From Limnomonas spitsbergensis (lineage: Eukaryota > Chlorophyta > Chlorophyceae > Chlamydomonadales), in NCBI GenBank assembly GCA_037349105.1, contig JAYJMM010000110.1, positions 434,001 to 498,000 on the forward strand: a stretch of 64,000 nucleotides of DNA, in the 5' to 3' direction. The notes under the pieces are model-generated. The model ran no database searches. It saw nothing but the letters and a program-made list of their open reading frames with translations, and was not told the DNA's origin. Below, one piece after another: positions 1 through 13,726 of the stretch. The position numbers and the translations under genes are program-made. Position 1 is the first letter of the stretch; each line of letters starts with the position of its first letter.

Positions 1-744
1 ATACATTCCGGATTAACCCCAGGCCCCCAGCTGGAGGCCCCTTACGTGGCCATCCAGATAGGCTGCTTGGGCCTGGGCCTGTAGGTCGGGCATTGGTTGG
101 CCCCAATTGGGATATTCGCAGCCCCCCGGAAAGGTCCGCAGGATTTTGACTCATACCCGATAAAACATCCGCTGAGCACCTGGAGGGGGTCGGGCGACCC
201 ACCGTCATGCAGTGGGCGGGCAGGAGTGCGTCATGCAGCGAGCAGAAGGCCAGGCGGGCAGTGGGCGGCGGCCAGAAGGGTAGCGGACAGGCGGGTGTGC
301 GTCACGCAGCGGGCGGGCGGGTATGTGGGTGTCACACAGGGGGCATGACACCCCAAGAGCAGCAGACATGCAGCTGGCCTACCATTATGCAGTGGGTGGG
401 CGGGTGGGCGTCATGCAGCAGGTGGGCGGGTCTGCGTCATGCAGCAGGCGGGCGGGCAGCGGTCAAGCTGAAGAGCAGCCTGTCGTTAAGCTGCTGCTCT
501 GCAGTGACGGCAGAACCAGCCAAAGCGCCAAGGCACTACCGTACAGAGTGTGGCAGCAATACGATTTAATGTGTGTTAGCAGTACAACCTGAAGTGTGGG
601 ATTTGTGTAGTACCCACAGCATGCCTCCACACCTATGATGATAAGTGTGGAGGTGCTGTACAGCCTGCTTCAGCTGCCTTAAGCAAGTACGGAAACTCAT
701 GAGGGAGCAAGCCAGCAAGGCTTACCTTGGTCAGCAAAAGCTCA
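1..744. other. GC-rich flank without a recognised gene
   Basis: No coding homology recognised. Positions 62-110 resemble the middle of the dispersed repeat family described at 22425-22545. Positions 205-465 hold an irregular short repeat of GGGCGGGC and TCATGCAG blocks. Positions 624-653 form an imperfect inverted repeat with arms CCTCCACAC and GTGTGGAGG. The missing 3' exons of the minus-strand kinase could lie beyond position 1; nothing kinase-like is seen in this stretch. Confidence 0.5.
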
Positions 745-975
745 CCTTAAGCAGGCCATGGGACAGCCACGACGGGGCCAATGGGGGAGGGGGGGCGTAA
801 GAAACACGCCACACAGCTGGTAGCCCGATCAACACAGTTCTTTGCACCCCCCCCTCAACCACAGGCTGTGTGGTAGCTGAATTGCACCTGAATTGTAGCT
901 GAATTGGACCTAAATTGTACCTGAATTGCACCCGAATTGTAGCTGGATTGTAGCTGAATTGTAGCTGAAGCACTA
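745..975 (-). repeat. Dispersed repeat copy with internal 12-bp tandem
   Basis: Reverse-orientation member of the dispersed family also seen near 16.1, 22.5, 28.6, 38.7, 58.9, 61.3 and 63.8 kb. It aligns by eye with 58918-59035: an AGCAGGCC block, then CCACAGGCTGTG, then the GTAGCTGAATTG end. Here that end has expanded to about eight 12-bp units (about 870-972). The copy stops some 17 bp before the first unit of the giant 33-bp array, so it marks the array's left boundary. Confidence 0.55.
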
Positions 976-991
976 AAAGATAACAGAGCCC

Positions 992-3900
992 GTGCATGAC
1001 GCATCCCACCTCTGGTTCCACCAGGTGCATGACGCATCCCACCTCTGGTTCCACCAGGTGCATGACGCATCCCACCTCTGGTTCCACCAGGTGCATGACG
1101 CATCCCACCTCTGGTTCCGCCAGGTGCATGACGTATCCCACCTCTGCCACCAGGTGCATGACGCATCCCACCTCTGGTTCCACCAGGTGCATGACACATC
1201 CCACCTCTGGTTCCGCCAGGTGAATGACGCATCCCACCTCTGGTTCCACCAGGTGCATGACACATCCCACCTCTGGTTCCGCCAGGTGCATGACGCATCC
1301 CACCTCTGGTTCCACCAGGTGCATGACACATCCCACCTCTGGTTCCGCCAGGTGCATGACGCATCCCACCTCTGGTTCCGCCAGGTGCATGACGCATCCC
1401 ACCTCTGGTTCCACCAGGTGCATGACGCATCCCACCTCTGGTTCCGCCAGGTGCATGACGCATCCCACCTCTGGTTCCACCAGGTGCATGACACATCCCA
1501 CCTCTGGTTCCACCAGGTGCATGACGCATCCCACCTCTGGTTCCGCCAGGTGCATGACACATCCCACCTCTGGTTCCACCAGGTGCATGACGCATCCCAC
1601 CTCTGGTTCCACCAGGTGCATGACGCATCCCACCTCTGGTTCCGCCAGGTGCATGACACATCCCACCTCTGGTTCCGCCAGGTGCATGACGCATCCCACC
1701 TCTGGTTCCACCAGGTGCATGACGCATCCCACCTCTGGTTCCACCAGGTGCATGACGCATCCCACCTCTGGTTCCACCAGGTGCATGACGCATCCCACCT
1801 CTGGTTCCGCCAGGTGCATGACGCATCCCACCTCTGGTTCCGCCAGGTGCATGACGCATCCCACCTCTGGTTCCACCAGGTGCATGACACATCCCACCTC
1901 TGGTTCCACCAGGTGCATGACACATCCCACCTCTGGTTCCACCAGGTGCATGACACATCCCACCTCTGGTTCCGCCAGGTGCATGACGCATCCCACCTCT
2001 GGTTCCGCCAGGTGCATGACGCATCCCACCTCTGGTTCCACCAGGTGCATGACGCATCCCACCTCTGGTTCCACCAGGTGCATGACACATCCCACCTCTG
2101 GTTCCGCCAGGTGCATGACACATCCCACCTCTGGTTCCACCAGGTGCATGACGCATCCCACCTCTGGTTCCACCAGGTGCATGACGCATCCCACCTCTGG
2201 TTCCACCAGGTGCATGACACATCCCACCTCTGGTTCCACCAGGTGCATGACGCATCCCACCTCTGGTTCCGCCAGGTGCATGACGCATCCCACCTCTGGT
2301 TCCGCCAGGTGCATGACGCATCCCACCTCTGGTTTCACCAGGTGCATGACGTATCCCACCTCTGGTTCCACCAGGTGCATGACACATCCCACCTCTGGTT
2401 CCACCAGGTGCATGACGCATCCCACCTCTGGTTCCGCCAGGTGCATGACGCATCCCACCTCTGGTTCCGCCAGGTGCATGACGCATCCCACCTCTGGTTT
2501 CACCAGGTGCATGACGTATCCCACCTCTGGTTCCACCAGGTGCATGACGCATCCCACCTCTGGTTCCACCAGGTGCATGACGTATCCCACCTCTGGTTCC
2601 GCCAGGTGCATGACGCATCCCACCTCTGGTTCCGCCAGGTGCATGACGTATCCCACCTCTGGTTCCACCAGGTGCATGACGCATCCCACCTCTGGTTCCA
2701 CCAGGTGCATGACGCATCCCACCTCTGGTTCCACCAGGTGCATGACGCATCCCACCTCTGGTTCCGCCAGGTGCATGACGCATCCCACCTCTGGTTCCAC
2801 CAGGTGCATGACACATCCCACCTCTGGTTCCACCAGGTGCATGACGCATCCCACCTCTGGTTCCGCCAGGTGCATGACGCATCCCACCTCTGGTTCTGCC
2901 AGGTGCATGACGCATCCCACCTCTGGTTCCGCCAGGTGCATGACGCATCCCACCTCTGGTTCCGCCAGGTGCATGACACATCCCACCTCTGGTTCCGCCA
3001 GGTGCATGGCGCATCCCACCTCTGGTTCTGCCAGGTGCATGACGCATCCCACCTCTGTTTCCGCCAGGTGCATGACGCATCCCACCTCTGGTTCCGCCAG
3101 GTGCATGACGCATCCCACCTCTGGTTCCACCAGGTGCATGACGCATCCCACCTCTGGTTCCGCCAGGTGCATGACGCATCCCACCTCTGGTTCCGCCAGG
3201 TGCATGACGCATCCCACCTCTGGTTCCGCCAGGTGCATGACGCATCCCACCTCTGGTTCCGCCAGGTGCATGACGCATCCCACCTCTGGTTCCACCAGGT
3301 GCATGACGCATCCCACCTCTGGTTCCACCAGGTGCATGACACATCCCACCTCTGGTTCCACCAGGTGCATGACACATCCCACCTCTGGTTCCGCCAGGTG
3401 CATGACGCATCCCACCTCTGGTTCTGCCAGGTGCATGACGCATCCCACCTCTGGTTCCACCAGGTGCATGACGCATCCCACCTCGGGTTCCACCAGGTGC
3501 ATGACGCATCCCACCTCTGGTTCCACCAGGTGCATGACGCATCCCACCTCTGGTTCCGCCAGGTGCATGACGCATCCCACCTCTGGTTCCGCCAGGTGCA
3601 TGACGCATCCCACCTCCGGTTCCGCCAGGTGCATGACGCATCCCACCTCTGGTTCCGCCAGGTGCATGACGCATCCCACCTTTGGTTCCACCAGGTGCAT
3701 GACGCATCCCACCTCTGGTTCCACCAGGTGCATGACGCATCCCACCTCGGGTTCCGCCAGGTGCATGACGCATCCCACCTCTGGTTCCACCAGGTGCATG
3801 ACGCATCCCACCTCTGGTTCTGCCAGGTGCATGACGCATCCCACCTCTGGTTCCACCAGGTGCATGACGCGTCCCACCTCTGGTTCCGCCAGGTGCATGA

Positions 3901-6900
3901 CGCATCCCACCTCTGGTTCCGCCAGGTGCATGACGCATCCCACCTGTGGTTCTGCCAGGTGCATGACACATCCCACCTCTGGTTCCACCAGGTGCATGAC
4001 GCATCCCACCACTGGTTCCGCCAGGTGCATGACGCATCCCACCTCTGGTTCCACCAGGTGCATGACGCATCCCACCTCTGGTTCCGCCAGGTGCATGACG
4101 CATCCCACCTCTGGTTCCGCCAGGTGCATGACACATCCCACCTCTGGTTCCACCAGGTGCATGACGCATCCCACCTCTGGTTCCGCCAGGTGCATGACGC
4201 ATCCCACCTCTGGTTCCGCCAGGTGCATGACGCATCCCACCTCTGGTTCCGCCAGGTGCATGACGCGTCCCACCTCTGGTTCCGCCAGATGCATGACGCG
4301 TCCCACCTCTGGTTCCACCAGGTGCATGACGCATCCCACCTCTGGTTCCGCCAGGTGCATGACACATCTCACCTCTGGTTCCGCCAGGTACATGACACAT
4401 CCCACCTCTGGTTCCGCCAGGTGCATGACGCATCCCACCTCTGGTTCCGCCAGGTGCATGGCGCATCCCACCTCTGGTTCCGCCAGGTGCATGACACATC
4501 CCACCTCTGGTTCCACCAGGTGCATGACACATCCCACCTCTGTTTCTGCCAGGTGCATGACGCATCCCACCTCTGTTTCCGCCAGGTGCATAACACATCC
4601 CACCTCTGGTTCCACCAGGTGCATGACACATCCCACCTCTGGTTCCGCCAGGTGCATGACACATGCCACCTCTGGTTCCACCAGGTGCATGACACATCCC
4701 ACCTCTGTTTCTGCCAGGTGCATGACGCATCCCACCTCTGTTTCCGCCAGGTGCATAACACATCCCACCTCTGGTTCCGCCAGGTGCATGACGCATCCCA
4801 CCTCTGGTTCCGCCAGGTGCATGACACATGCCACCTCTGGTTCCGCCAGGTGCATGACACATCCCACCTCTGGTTCCACCAGGTGCATGACGCATCCCAC
4901 CTCTGGTTCCGCCAGGTGCATGACGCATCCCACCTCTGGTTCCACCAGGTGCATGACGCATCCCACCTCTGGTTCCACCAGGTGCATGACGCATCCCACC
5001 TCTGGTTCCACCAGGTGCATGACGCATCCCACCTCTGGTTCCACCAGGTGCATGACGCATCCCACCTCTGGTTCCGCCAGGTGCATGACACATCCCACCT
5101 CTGGTTCCACCAGGTGCATGACGCATCCCACCTCTGGTTCCGCCAGGTGCATGACGCATCCCACCTCTGGTTCCGCCAGGTGCATGACGCATCCCACCTC
5201 TGGTTCCACCAGGTGCATGACGCATCCCACCTCTGGTTCCGCCAGATGTATGACGCGTCCCACCTCTGGTTCCACCAGGTGCATGACGCATCCCACCTCT
5301 GGTTCCGCCAGGTGCATGACACATCTCACCTCTGGTTCCGCCAGGTACATGACACATCCCACCTCTGGTTCCGCCAGGTGCATGACGCATCCCACCTCTG
5401 GTTCCGCCAGGTGCATGGCGCATCCCACCTCTGGTTCCGCCAGGTGCATGACACATCCCACCTCTGGTTCCACCAGGTGCATGACACATCCCACCTCTGT
5501 TTCTGCCAGGTGCATGACGCATCCCACCTCTGGTTCCACCAGGTGCATGACACATCCCACCTCTGGTTCCACCAGGTGCATGACACATCCCACCTCTGGT
5601 TCCGCCAGGTGCATGACACATGCCACCTCTGGTTCCACCAGGTGCATGACACATCCCACCTCTGTTTCTGCCAGGTGCATGACGCATCCCACCTCTGTTT
5701 CCGCCAGGTGCATAACACATCCCACCTCTGGTTCCGCCAGGTGCATGACGCATCCCACCTCCTGTTCCGCCAGGTGCATGACACATGCCACCTCTGGTTC
5801 CGCCAGGTGCATGACACATCCCACCTCTGGTTCCACCAGGTGCATGACGCATCCCACCTCTGGTTCCGCCAGGTGCATGACACATGCCACCTCTGGTTCC
5901 ACCAGGTGCATGACACATCCCACCTCTGGTTCCGCCAGGTGCATGACACATGCCACCTCTGGTTCCGCCAGGTGCATGACGCATCCCACCTCTGGTTCCG
6001 CCAGGTGCATGACGCATCCCACCTCTGGTTCCACCAGGTGCATGACACATCCCACCTCTGGTTCCACCAGGTGCATGACGCATCCCACCTCTGGTTCCAC
6101 CAGGTGCATGACGCATCCCACCTCTGGTTCCACCAGGTGCATGACACATCCCACCTCTGGTTCCACCAGGTGCATGACACATCCCACCTCTGGTTCCACC
6201 AGGTGCATGACGCATCCCACCTCTGGTTCCACCAGGTGCATGACACATCCCACCTCTGGTTCCGCCAGGTGCATGACGCATCCCACCTCTGGTTCCACCA
6301 GGTGCATGACGCATCCCACCTCTGGTTCCACCAGGTGCATGACGCATCCCACCTCTGGTTCCACCAGGTGCATGACGCATCCCACCTCTGGTTCCGCCAG
6401 GTGCATGACGCATCCCACCTCTGGTTCCGCCAGGTGCATGACGCATCCCACCTCTGGTTCCACCAGGTGCATGACACATCCCACCTCTGGTTCCACCAGG
6501 TGCATGACACATCCCACCTCTGGTTCCACCAGGTGCATGACACATCCCACCTCTGGTTCCGCCAGGTGCATGACGCATCCCACCTCTGGTTCCGCCAGGT
6601 GCATGACGCATCCCACCTCTGGTTCCACCAGGTGCATGACGCATCCCACCTCTGGTTCCACCAGGTGCATGACACATCCCACCTCTGGTTCCGCCAGGTG
6701 CATGACACATCCCACCTCTGGTTCCACCAGGTGCATGACGCATCCCACCTCTGGTTCCACCAGGTGCATGACGCATCCCACCTCTGGTTCCACCAGGTGC
6801 ATGACACATCCCACCTCTGGTTCCACCAGGTGCATGACGCATCCCACCTCTGGTTCCGCCAGGTGCATGACGCATCCCACCTCTGGTTCCGCCAGGTGCA

Positions 6901-9900
6901 TGACGCATCCCACCTCTGGTTTCACCAGGTGCATGACGTATCCCACCTCTGGTTCCACCAGGTGCATGACGCATCCCACCTCTGGTTCCACCAGGTGCAT
7001 GACGTATCCCACCTCTGGTTCCGCCAGGTGCATGACGCATCCCACCTCTGGTTCCGCCAGGTGCATGACGTATCCCACCTCTGGTTCCACCAGGTGCATG
7101 ACGCATCCCACCTCTGGTTCCACCAGGTGCATGACGCATCCCACCTCTGGTTCCACCAGGTGCATGACGCATCCCACCTCTGGTTCCGCCAGGTGCATGA
7201 CGCATCCCACCTCTGGTTCCACCAGGTGCATGACACATCCCACCTCTGGTTCCACCAGGTGCATGACGCATCCCACCTCTGGTTCCGCCAGGTGCATGAC
7301 GCATCCCACCTCTGGTTCTGCCAGGTGCATGACGCATCCCACCTCTGGTTCCGCCAGGTGCATGACGCATCCCACCTCTGGTTCCGCCAGGTGCATGACA
7401 CATCCCACCTCTGGTTCCGCCAGGTGCATGGCGCATCCCACCTCTGGTTCTGCCAGGTGCATGACGCATCCCACCTCTGTTTCCGCCAGGTGCATGACGC
7501 ATCCCACCTCTGGTTCCGCCAGGTGCATGACGCATCCCACCTCTGGTTCCACCAGGTGCATGACGCATCCCACCTCTGGTTCCACCAGGTGCATGACGCA
7601 TCCCACCTCTGGTTCCGCCAGGTGCATGACGCATCCCACCTCTGGTTCCGCCAGGTGCATGACGCATCCCACCTCTGGTTCCGCCAGGTGCATGACGCAT
7701 CCCACCTCTGGTTCCACCAGGTGCATGACGCATCCCACCTCTGGTTCCACCAGGTGCATGACACATCCCACCTCTGGTTCCACCAGGTGCATGACACATC
7801 CCACCTCTGGTTCCGCCAGGTGCATGACGCATCCCACCTCTGGTTCTGCCAGGTGCATGACGCATCCCACCTCTGGTTCCACCAGGTGCATGACGCATCC
7901 CACCTCTGGTTCCGCCAGGTGCATGACGCATCCCACCTCTGGTTCCGCCAGGTGCATGACGCATCCCACCTGTGGTTCTGCCAGGTGCATGACACATCCC
8001 ACCTCTGGTTCCACCAGGTGCATGACGCATCCCACCACTGGTTCCGCCAGGTGCATGACGCATCCCACCTCTGGTTCCACCAGGTGCATGACGCATCCCA
8101 CCTCTGGTTCCGCCAGGTGCATGACGCATCCCACCTCTGGTTCCGCCAGGTGCATGACACATCCCACCTCTGGTTCCACCAGGTGCATGACGCATCCCAC
8201 CTCTGGTTCCGCCAGGTGCATGACGCATCCCACCTCTGGTTCCGCCAGGTGCATGACGCATCCCACCTCTGGTTCCGCCAGGTGCATGACGCGTCCCACC
8301 TCTGGTTCCGCCAGATGCATGACGCGTCCCACCTCTGGTTCCACCAGGTGCATGACGCATCCCACCTCTGGTTCCGCCAGGTGCATGACACATCTCACCT
8401 CTGGTTCCGCCAGGTACATGACACATCCCACCTCTGGTTCCGCCAGGTGCATGACGCATCCCACCTCTGGTTCCGCCAGGTGCATGGCGCATCCCACCTC
8501 TGGTTCCGCCAGGTGCATGACACATCCCACCTCTGGTTCCACCAGGTGCATGACACATCCCACCTCTGTTTCTGCCAGGTGCATGACGCATCCCACCTCT
8601 GTTTCCGCCAGGTGCATAACACATCCCACCTCTGGTTCCACCAGGTGCATGACACATCCCACCTCTGGTTCCGCCAGGTGCATGACACATGCCACCTCTG
8701 GTTCCACCAGGTGCATGACACATCCCACCTCTGTTTCTGCCAGGTGCATGACGCATCCCACCTCTGTTTCCGCCAGGTGCATAACACATCCCACCTCTGG
8801 TTCCGCCAGGTGCATGACGCATCCCACCTCTGGTTCCGCCAGGTGCATGACACATGCCACCTCTGGTTCCGCCAGGTGCATGACACATCCCACCTCTGGT
8901 TCCACCAGGTGCATGACGCATCCCACCTCTGGTTCCGCCAGGTGCATGACGCATCCCACCTCTGGTTCCACCAGGTGCATGACGCATCCCACCTCTGGTT
9001 CCACCAGGTGCATGACGCATCCCACCTCTGGTTCCACCAGGTGCATGACGCATCCCACCTCTGGTTCCACCAGGTGCATGACGCATCCCACCTCTGGTTC
9101 CGCCAGGTGCATGACACATCCCACCTCTGGTTCCACCAGGTGCATGACGCATCCCACCTCTGGTTCCGCCAGGTGCATGACGCATCCCACCTCTGGTTCC
9201 GCCAGGTGCATGACGCATCCCACCTCTGGTTCCACCAGGTGCATGACGCATCCCACCTCTGGTTCCGCCAGATGCATGACGCGTCCCACCTCTGGTTCCA
9301 CCAGGTGCATGACGCATCCCACCTCTGGTTCCGCCAGGTGCATGACACATCTCACCTCTGGTTCCGCCAGGTACATGACACATCCCACCTCTGGTTCCGC
9401 CAGGTGCATGACGCATCCCACCTCTGGTTCCGCCAGGTGCATGGCGCATCCCACCTCTGGTTCCGCCAGGTGCATGACACATCCCACCTCTGGTTCCACC
9501 AGGTGCATGACACATCCCACCTCTGTTTCTGCCAGGTGCATGACGCATCCCACCTCTGGTTCCACCAGGTGCATGACACATCCCACCTCTGGTTCCACCA
9601 GGTGCATGACACATCCCACCTCTGGTTCCGCCAGGTGCATGACACATGCCACCTCTGGTTCCACCAGGTGCATGACACATCCCACCTCTGTTTCTGCCAG
9701 GTGCATGACGCATCCCACCTCTGTTTCCGCCAGGTGCATAACACATCCCACCTCTGGTTCCGCCAGGTGCATGACGCATCCCACCTCCTGTTCCGCCAGG
9801 TGCATGACACATGCCACCTCTGGTTCCGCCAGGTGCATGACACATCCCACCTCTGGTTCCACCAGGTGCATGACGCATCCCACCTCTGGTTCCGCCAGGT

Positions 9901-12900
9901 GCATGACACATGCCACCTCTGGTTCCACCAGGTGCATGACACATCCCACCTCTGGTTCCGCCAGGTGCATGACACATGCCACCTCTGGTTCCGCCAGGTG
10001 CATGACGCATCCCACCTCTGGTTCCGCCAGGTGCATGACGCATCCCACCTCTGGTTCCACCAGGTGCATGACACATCCCACCTCTGGTTCCACCAGGTGC
10101 ATGACGCATCCCACCTCTGGTTCCACCAGGTGCATGACGCATCCCACCTCTGGTTCCACCAGGTGCATGACACATCCCACCTCTGGTTCCACCAGGTGCA
10201 TGACACATCCCACCTCTGGTTCCACCAGGTGCATGACGCATCCCACCTCTGGTTCCACCAGGTGCATGACACATCCCACCTCTGGTTCCGCCAGGTGCAT
10301 GACGCATCCCACCTCTGGTTCCACCAGGTGCATGACGCATCCCACCTCTGGTTCCACCAGGTGCATGACGCATCCCACCTCTGGTTCCACCAGGTGCATG
10401 ACGCATCCCACCTCTGGTTCCGCCAGGTGCATGACGCATCCCACCTCTGGTTCCACCAGGTGCATGACGCATCCCACCTCTGGTTCCACCAGGTGCATGA
10501 CGCATCCCACCTCTGGTTCCACCAGGTGCATGACGCATCCCACCTCTGGTTCTGCCAGGTGCATGACGCATCCCACCTCTGGTTCCACCAGGTGCATGAC
10601 GCATCCCACCTCTGGTTCCACCAGGTGCATGACGCATCCCACCTCTGGTTCCGCCAGGTGCATGACGCATCCCACCTCTGGTTCCACCAGGTGCATGACG
10701 CATCCCACCTCTGGTTCCACCAGGTGCATGACGCATCCCACCTCTGGTTCCGCCAGGTGCATGACACATCCCACCTCTGGTTCCACCAGGTGCATGACGC
10801 ATCCCACCTCTGGTTCCGCCAGGTGCATGACGCATCCCACCTCTGGTTCCGCCAGGTGCATGACGCATCCCACCTCTGGTTCTGCCAGGTGCATGACGCA
10901 TCCTACCTCTGGTTCCACCAGGTGCATGACGCATCCCACCTCTGGTTCCACCAGGTGCATGACGCATCCCACCTCTGGTTCTGCCAGGTGCATGACGCAT
11001 CCCACCTCTGGTTCCACCAGGTGCATGACGCATCCCACCTCTGGTTCCACCAGGTGCATGACGCATCCCACCTCTGGTTCCACCAGGTGCATGACGCATC
11101 CCACCTCTGGTTCTGCCAGGTGCATGACGCATCCCACCTCTGGTTCCACCAGGTGCATGATGCATCCCACCTCTGGTTCCACCAGGTGCATGACGCATCC
11201 CACCTCTGGTTCCACCAGGTGCATGACACATCCCACCTCTGGTTCCGCCAGGTGCATGACACATGCCACCTCTGGTTCCACCAGGTGCATGAGACATCCC
11301 ACCTTTGTTTCTGCCAGGTGCATGACGCATCCCACCTCTGTTTCCGCCAGGTGCATAACACATCCCACCTCTGGTTCCGCCAGGTGCATGACGCATCCCA
11401 CCTCTGGTTCTGCCAGGTGCATGACACATGCCACCTCTGGTTCCGCCAGGTGCATGACACATCCCACCTCTGGTTCCACCAGGTGCATGACGCATCCCAC
11501 CTCTGGTTCCGCCAGGTGCATGACACATGCCACCTCTGGTTCCACCAGGTGCATGACACATCCCACCTCTGGTTCCGCCAGGTGCATGACACATGCCACC
11601 TCTGGTTCCGCCAGGTGCATGACGCATCCCACCTCTGGTTCCGCCAGGTGCATGACGCATCCCACCTCTGGTTCCACCAGGTGCATGACACATCCCACCT
11701 CTGGTTCCACCAGGTGCATGACGCATCCCACCTCTGGTTCCACCAGGTGCATGACGCATCCCACCTCTGGTTCCACCAGGTGCATGACACATCCCACCTC
11801 TGGTTCCACCAGGTGCATGACACATCCCACCTCTGGTTCCACCAGGTGCATGACGCATCCCACCTCTGGTTCCACCAGGTGCATGACACATCCCACCTCT
11901 GGTTCCGCCAGGTGCATGACGCATCCCACCTCTGGTTCCACCAGGTGCATGACGCATCCCACCTCTGGTTCCACCAGGTGCATGACGCATCCCACCTCTG
12001 GTTCCACCAGGTGCATGACGCATCCCACCTCTGGTTCCGCCAGGTGCATGACGCATCCCACCTTTGGTTCCACCAGGTGCATGACGCATCCCACCTCTGG
12101 TTCCACCAGGTGCATGACGCATCCCACCTCTGGTTCTGCCAGGTGCATGACGCATCCCACCTCTGGTTCCACCAGGTGCATGACGCATCCCACCTCTGGT
12201 TCCACCAGGTGCATGACGCATCCCACCTCTGGTTCCGCCAGGTGCATGACGCATCCCACCTCTGGTTCCACCAGGTGCATGACGCATCCCACCTCTGGTT
12301 CCGCCAGGTGCATGACGCATCCCACCTCTGGTTCCGCCAGGTGCATGACACATCCCACCTCTGGTTCCACCAGGTGCATGACGCATCCCACCTCTGGTTC
12401 CGCCAGGTGCATGACGCATCCCACCTCTGGTTCCGCCAGGTGCATGACACATCCCACCTCTGGTTCTGCCAGGTGCATGACGCATCCTACCTCTGGTTCC
12501 ACCAGGTGCATGACGCATCCCACCTCTGGTTCCACCAGGTGCATGACGCATCCCACCTCTGGTTCTGCCAGGTGCATGACGCATCCCACCTCTGGTTCCA
12601 CCAGGTGCATGACGCATCCCACCTCTGGTTCCACCAGGTGCATGACGCATCCCACCTCTGGTTCCACCAGGTGCATGACGCATCCCACCTCTGGTTCTGC
12701 CAGGTGCATGACGCATCCCACCTCTGGTTCCACCAGGTGCATGACGCATCCCACCTCTGGTTCCACCAGGTGCATGACGCATCCCACCTCTGGTTCCACC
12801 AGGTGCATGACACATCCCACCTCTGGTTCCACCAGGTGCATGACGCATCCCACCTCTGGTTCCGCCAGGTGCATGACACATCCCACCTCTGGTTCCACCA

Positions 12901-13726
12901 GGTGCATGACGCATCCCACCTCTGGTTCCACCAGGTGCATGACGCATCCCACCTCTGGTTCCGCCAGGTGCATGACACATCCCACCTCTGGTTCCGCCAG
13001 GTGCATGACGCATCCCACCTCTGGTTCCACCAGGTGCATGACGCATCCCACCTCTGGTTCCACCAGGTGCATGACGCATCCCACCTCTGGTTCCACCAGG
13101 TGCATGACGCATCCCACCTCTGGTTCCGCCAGGTGCATGACGCATCCCACCTCTGGTTCCGCCAGGTGCATGACGCATCCCACCTCTGGTTCCACCAGGT
13201 GCATGACACATCCCACCTCTGGTTCCACCAGGTGCATGACACATCCCACCTCTGGTTCCACCAGGTGCATGACACATCCCACCTCTGGTTCCGCCAGGTG
13301 CATGACGCATCCCACCTCTGGTTCCGCCAGGTGCATGACGCATCCCACCTCTGGTTCCACCAGGTGCATGACACATCCCACCTCTGGTTCCACCAGGTGC
13401 ATGACACATCCCACCTCTGGTTCCGCCAGGTGCATGACACATCCCACCTCTGGTTCCGCCAGGTGCATGACACATCCCACCTCTGGTTCCGCCAGGTGCA
13501 TGACGCATCCCACCTCTGGTTCCACCAGGTGCATGACGCATCCCACCTCTGGTTCCACCAGGTGCATGACGCATCCCACCTCTGGTTCCGCCAGGTGCAT
13601 GACGCATCCCACCTCTGGTTCCGCCAGGTGCATGACACATCCCACCTCTGGTTCCACCAGGTGCGTGACGCATCCCACCTCTGGTTCCGCCAGGTGCATG
13701 ACGCATCCCACCTCTGGTTCCGCCAG
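992..13726. repeat. Giant 33-bp minisatellite, 386 units, derived from a kinase exon end
   Basis: The 12,735-bp span equals 386 units of 33 bp, with one unit (1132-1161) lacking 3 bp. The plus-strand unit starts GTGCATGACGCATCCCACC and ends CTCTGGTTCC[A/G]CCAG. On the minus strand it reads ATGCACCTGG[C/T]GGAACC, then AGAG|GTGGGATG, which is MHLAEPEVGCV in the frame of the adjoining kinase exon. It therefore repeats the last codons of that exon plus its 5' splice site. Frequent variants are GCA/ACA/GTA after GAC and CAC/CGC before CAG. A long higher-order duplication with a 4,026-bp (122-unit) offset relates about 2.5-6.3 kb to about 6.9-10.3 kb, and a further partial copy lies at about 11.2-12.0 kb. 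Because 33 is a multiple of 3 the array is open in all three minus frames and two plus frames; none of these long ORFs should be taken as an independent gene. Confidence 0.97.

Noticed and set aside
992..13726. CRISPR-like array of regular repeats
   Set aside because: There are no unique spacers: units abut head to tail. The sequence is eukaryotic nuclear DNA.
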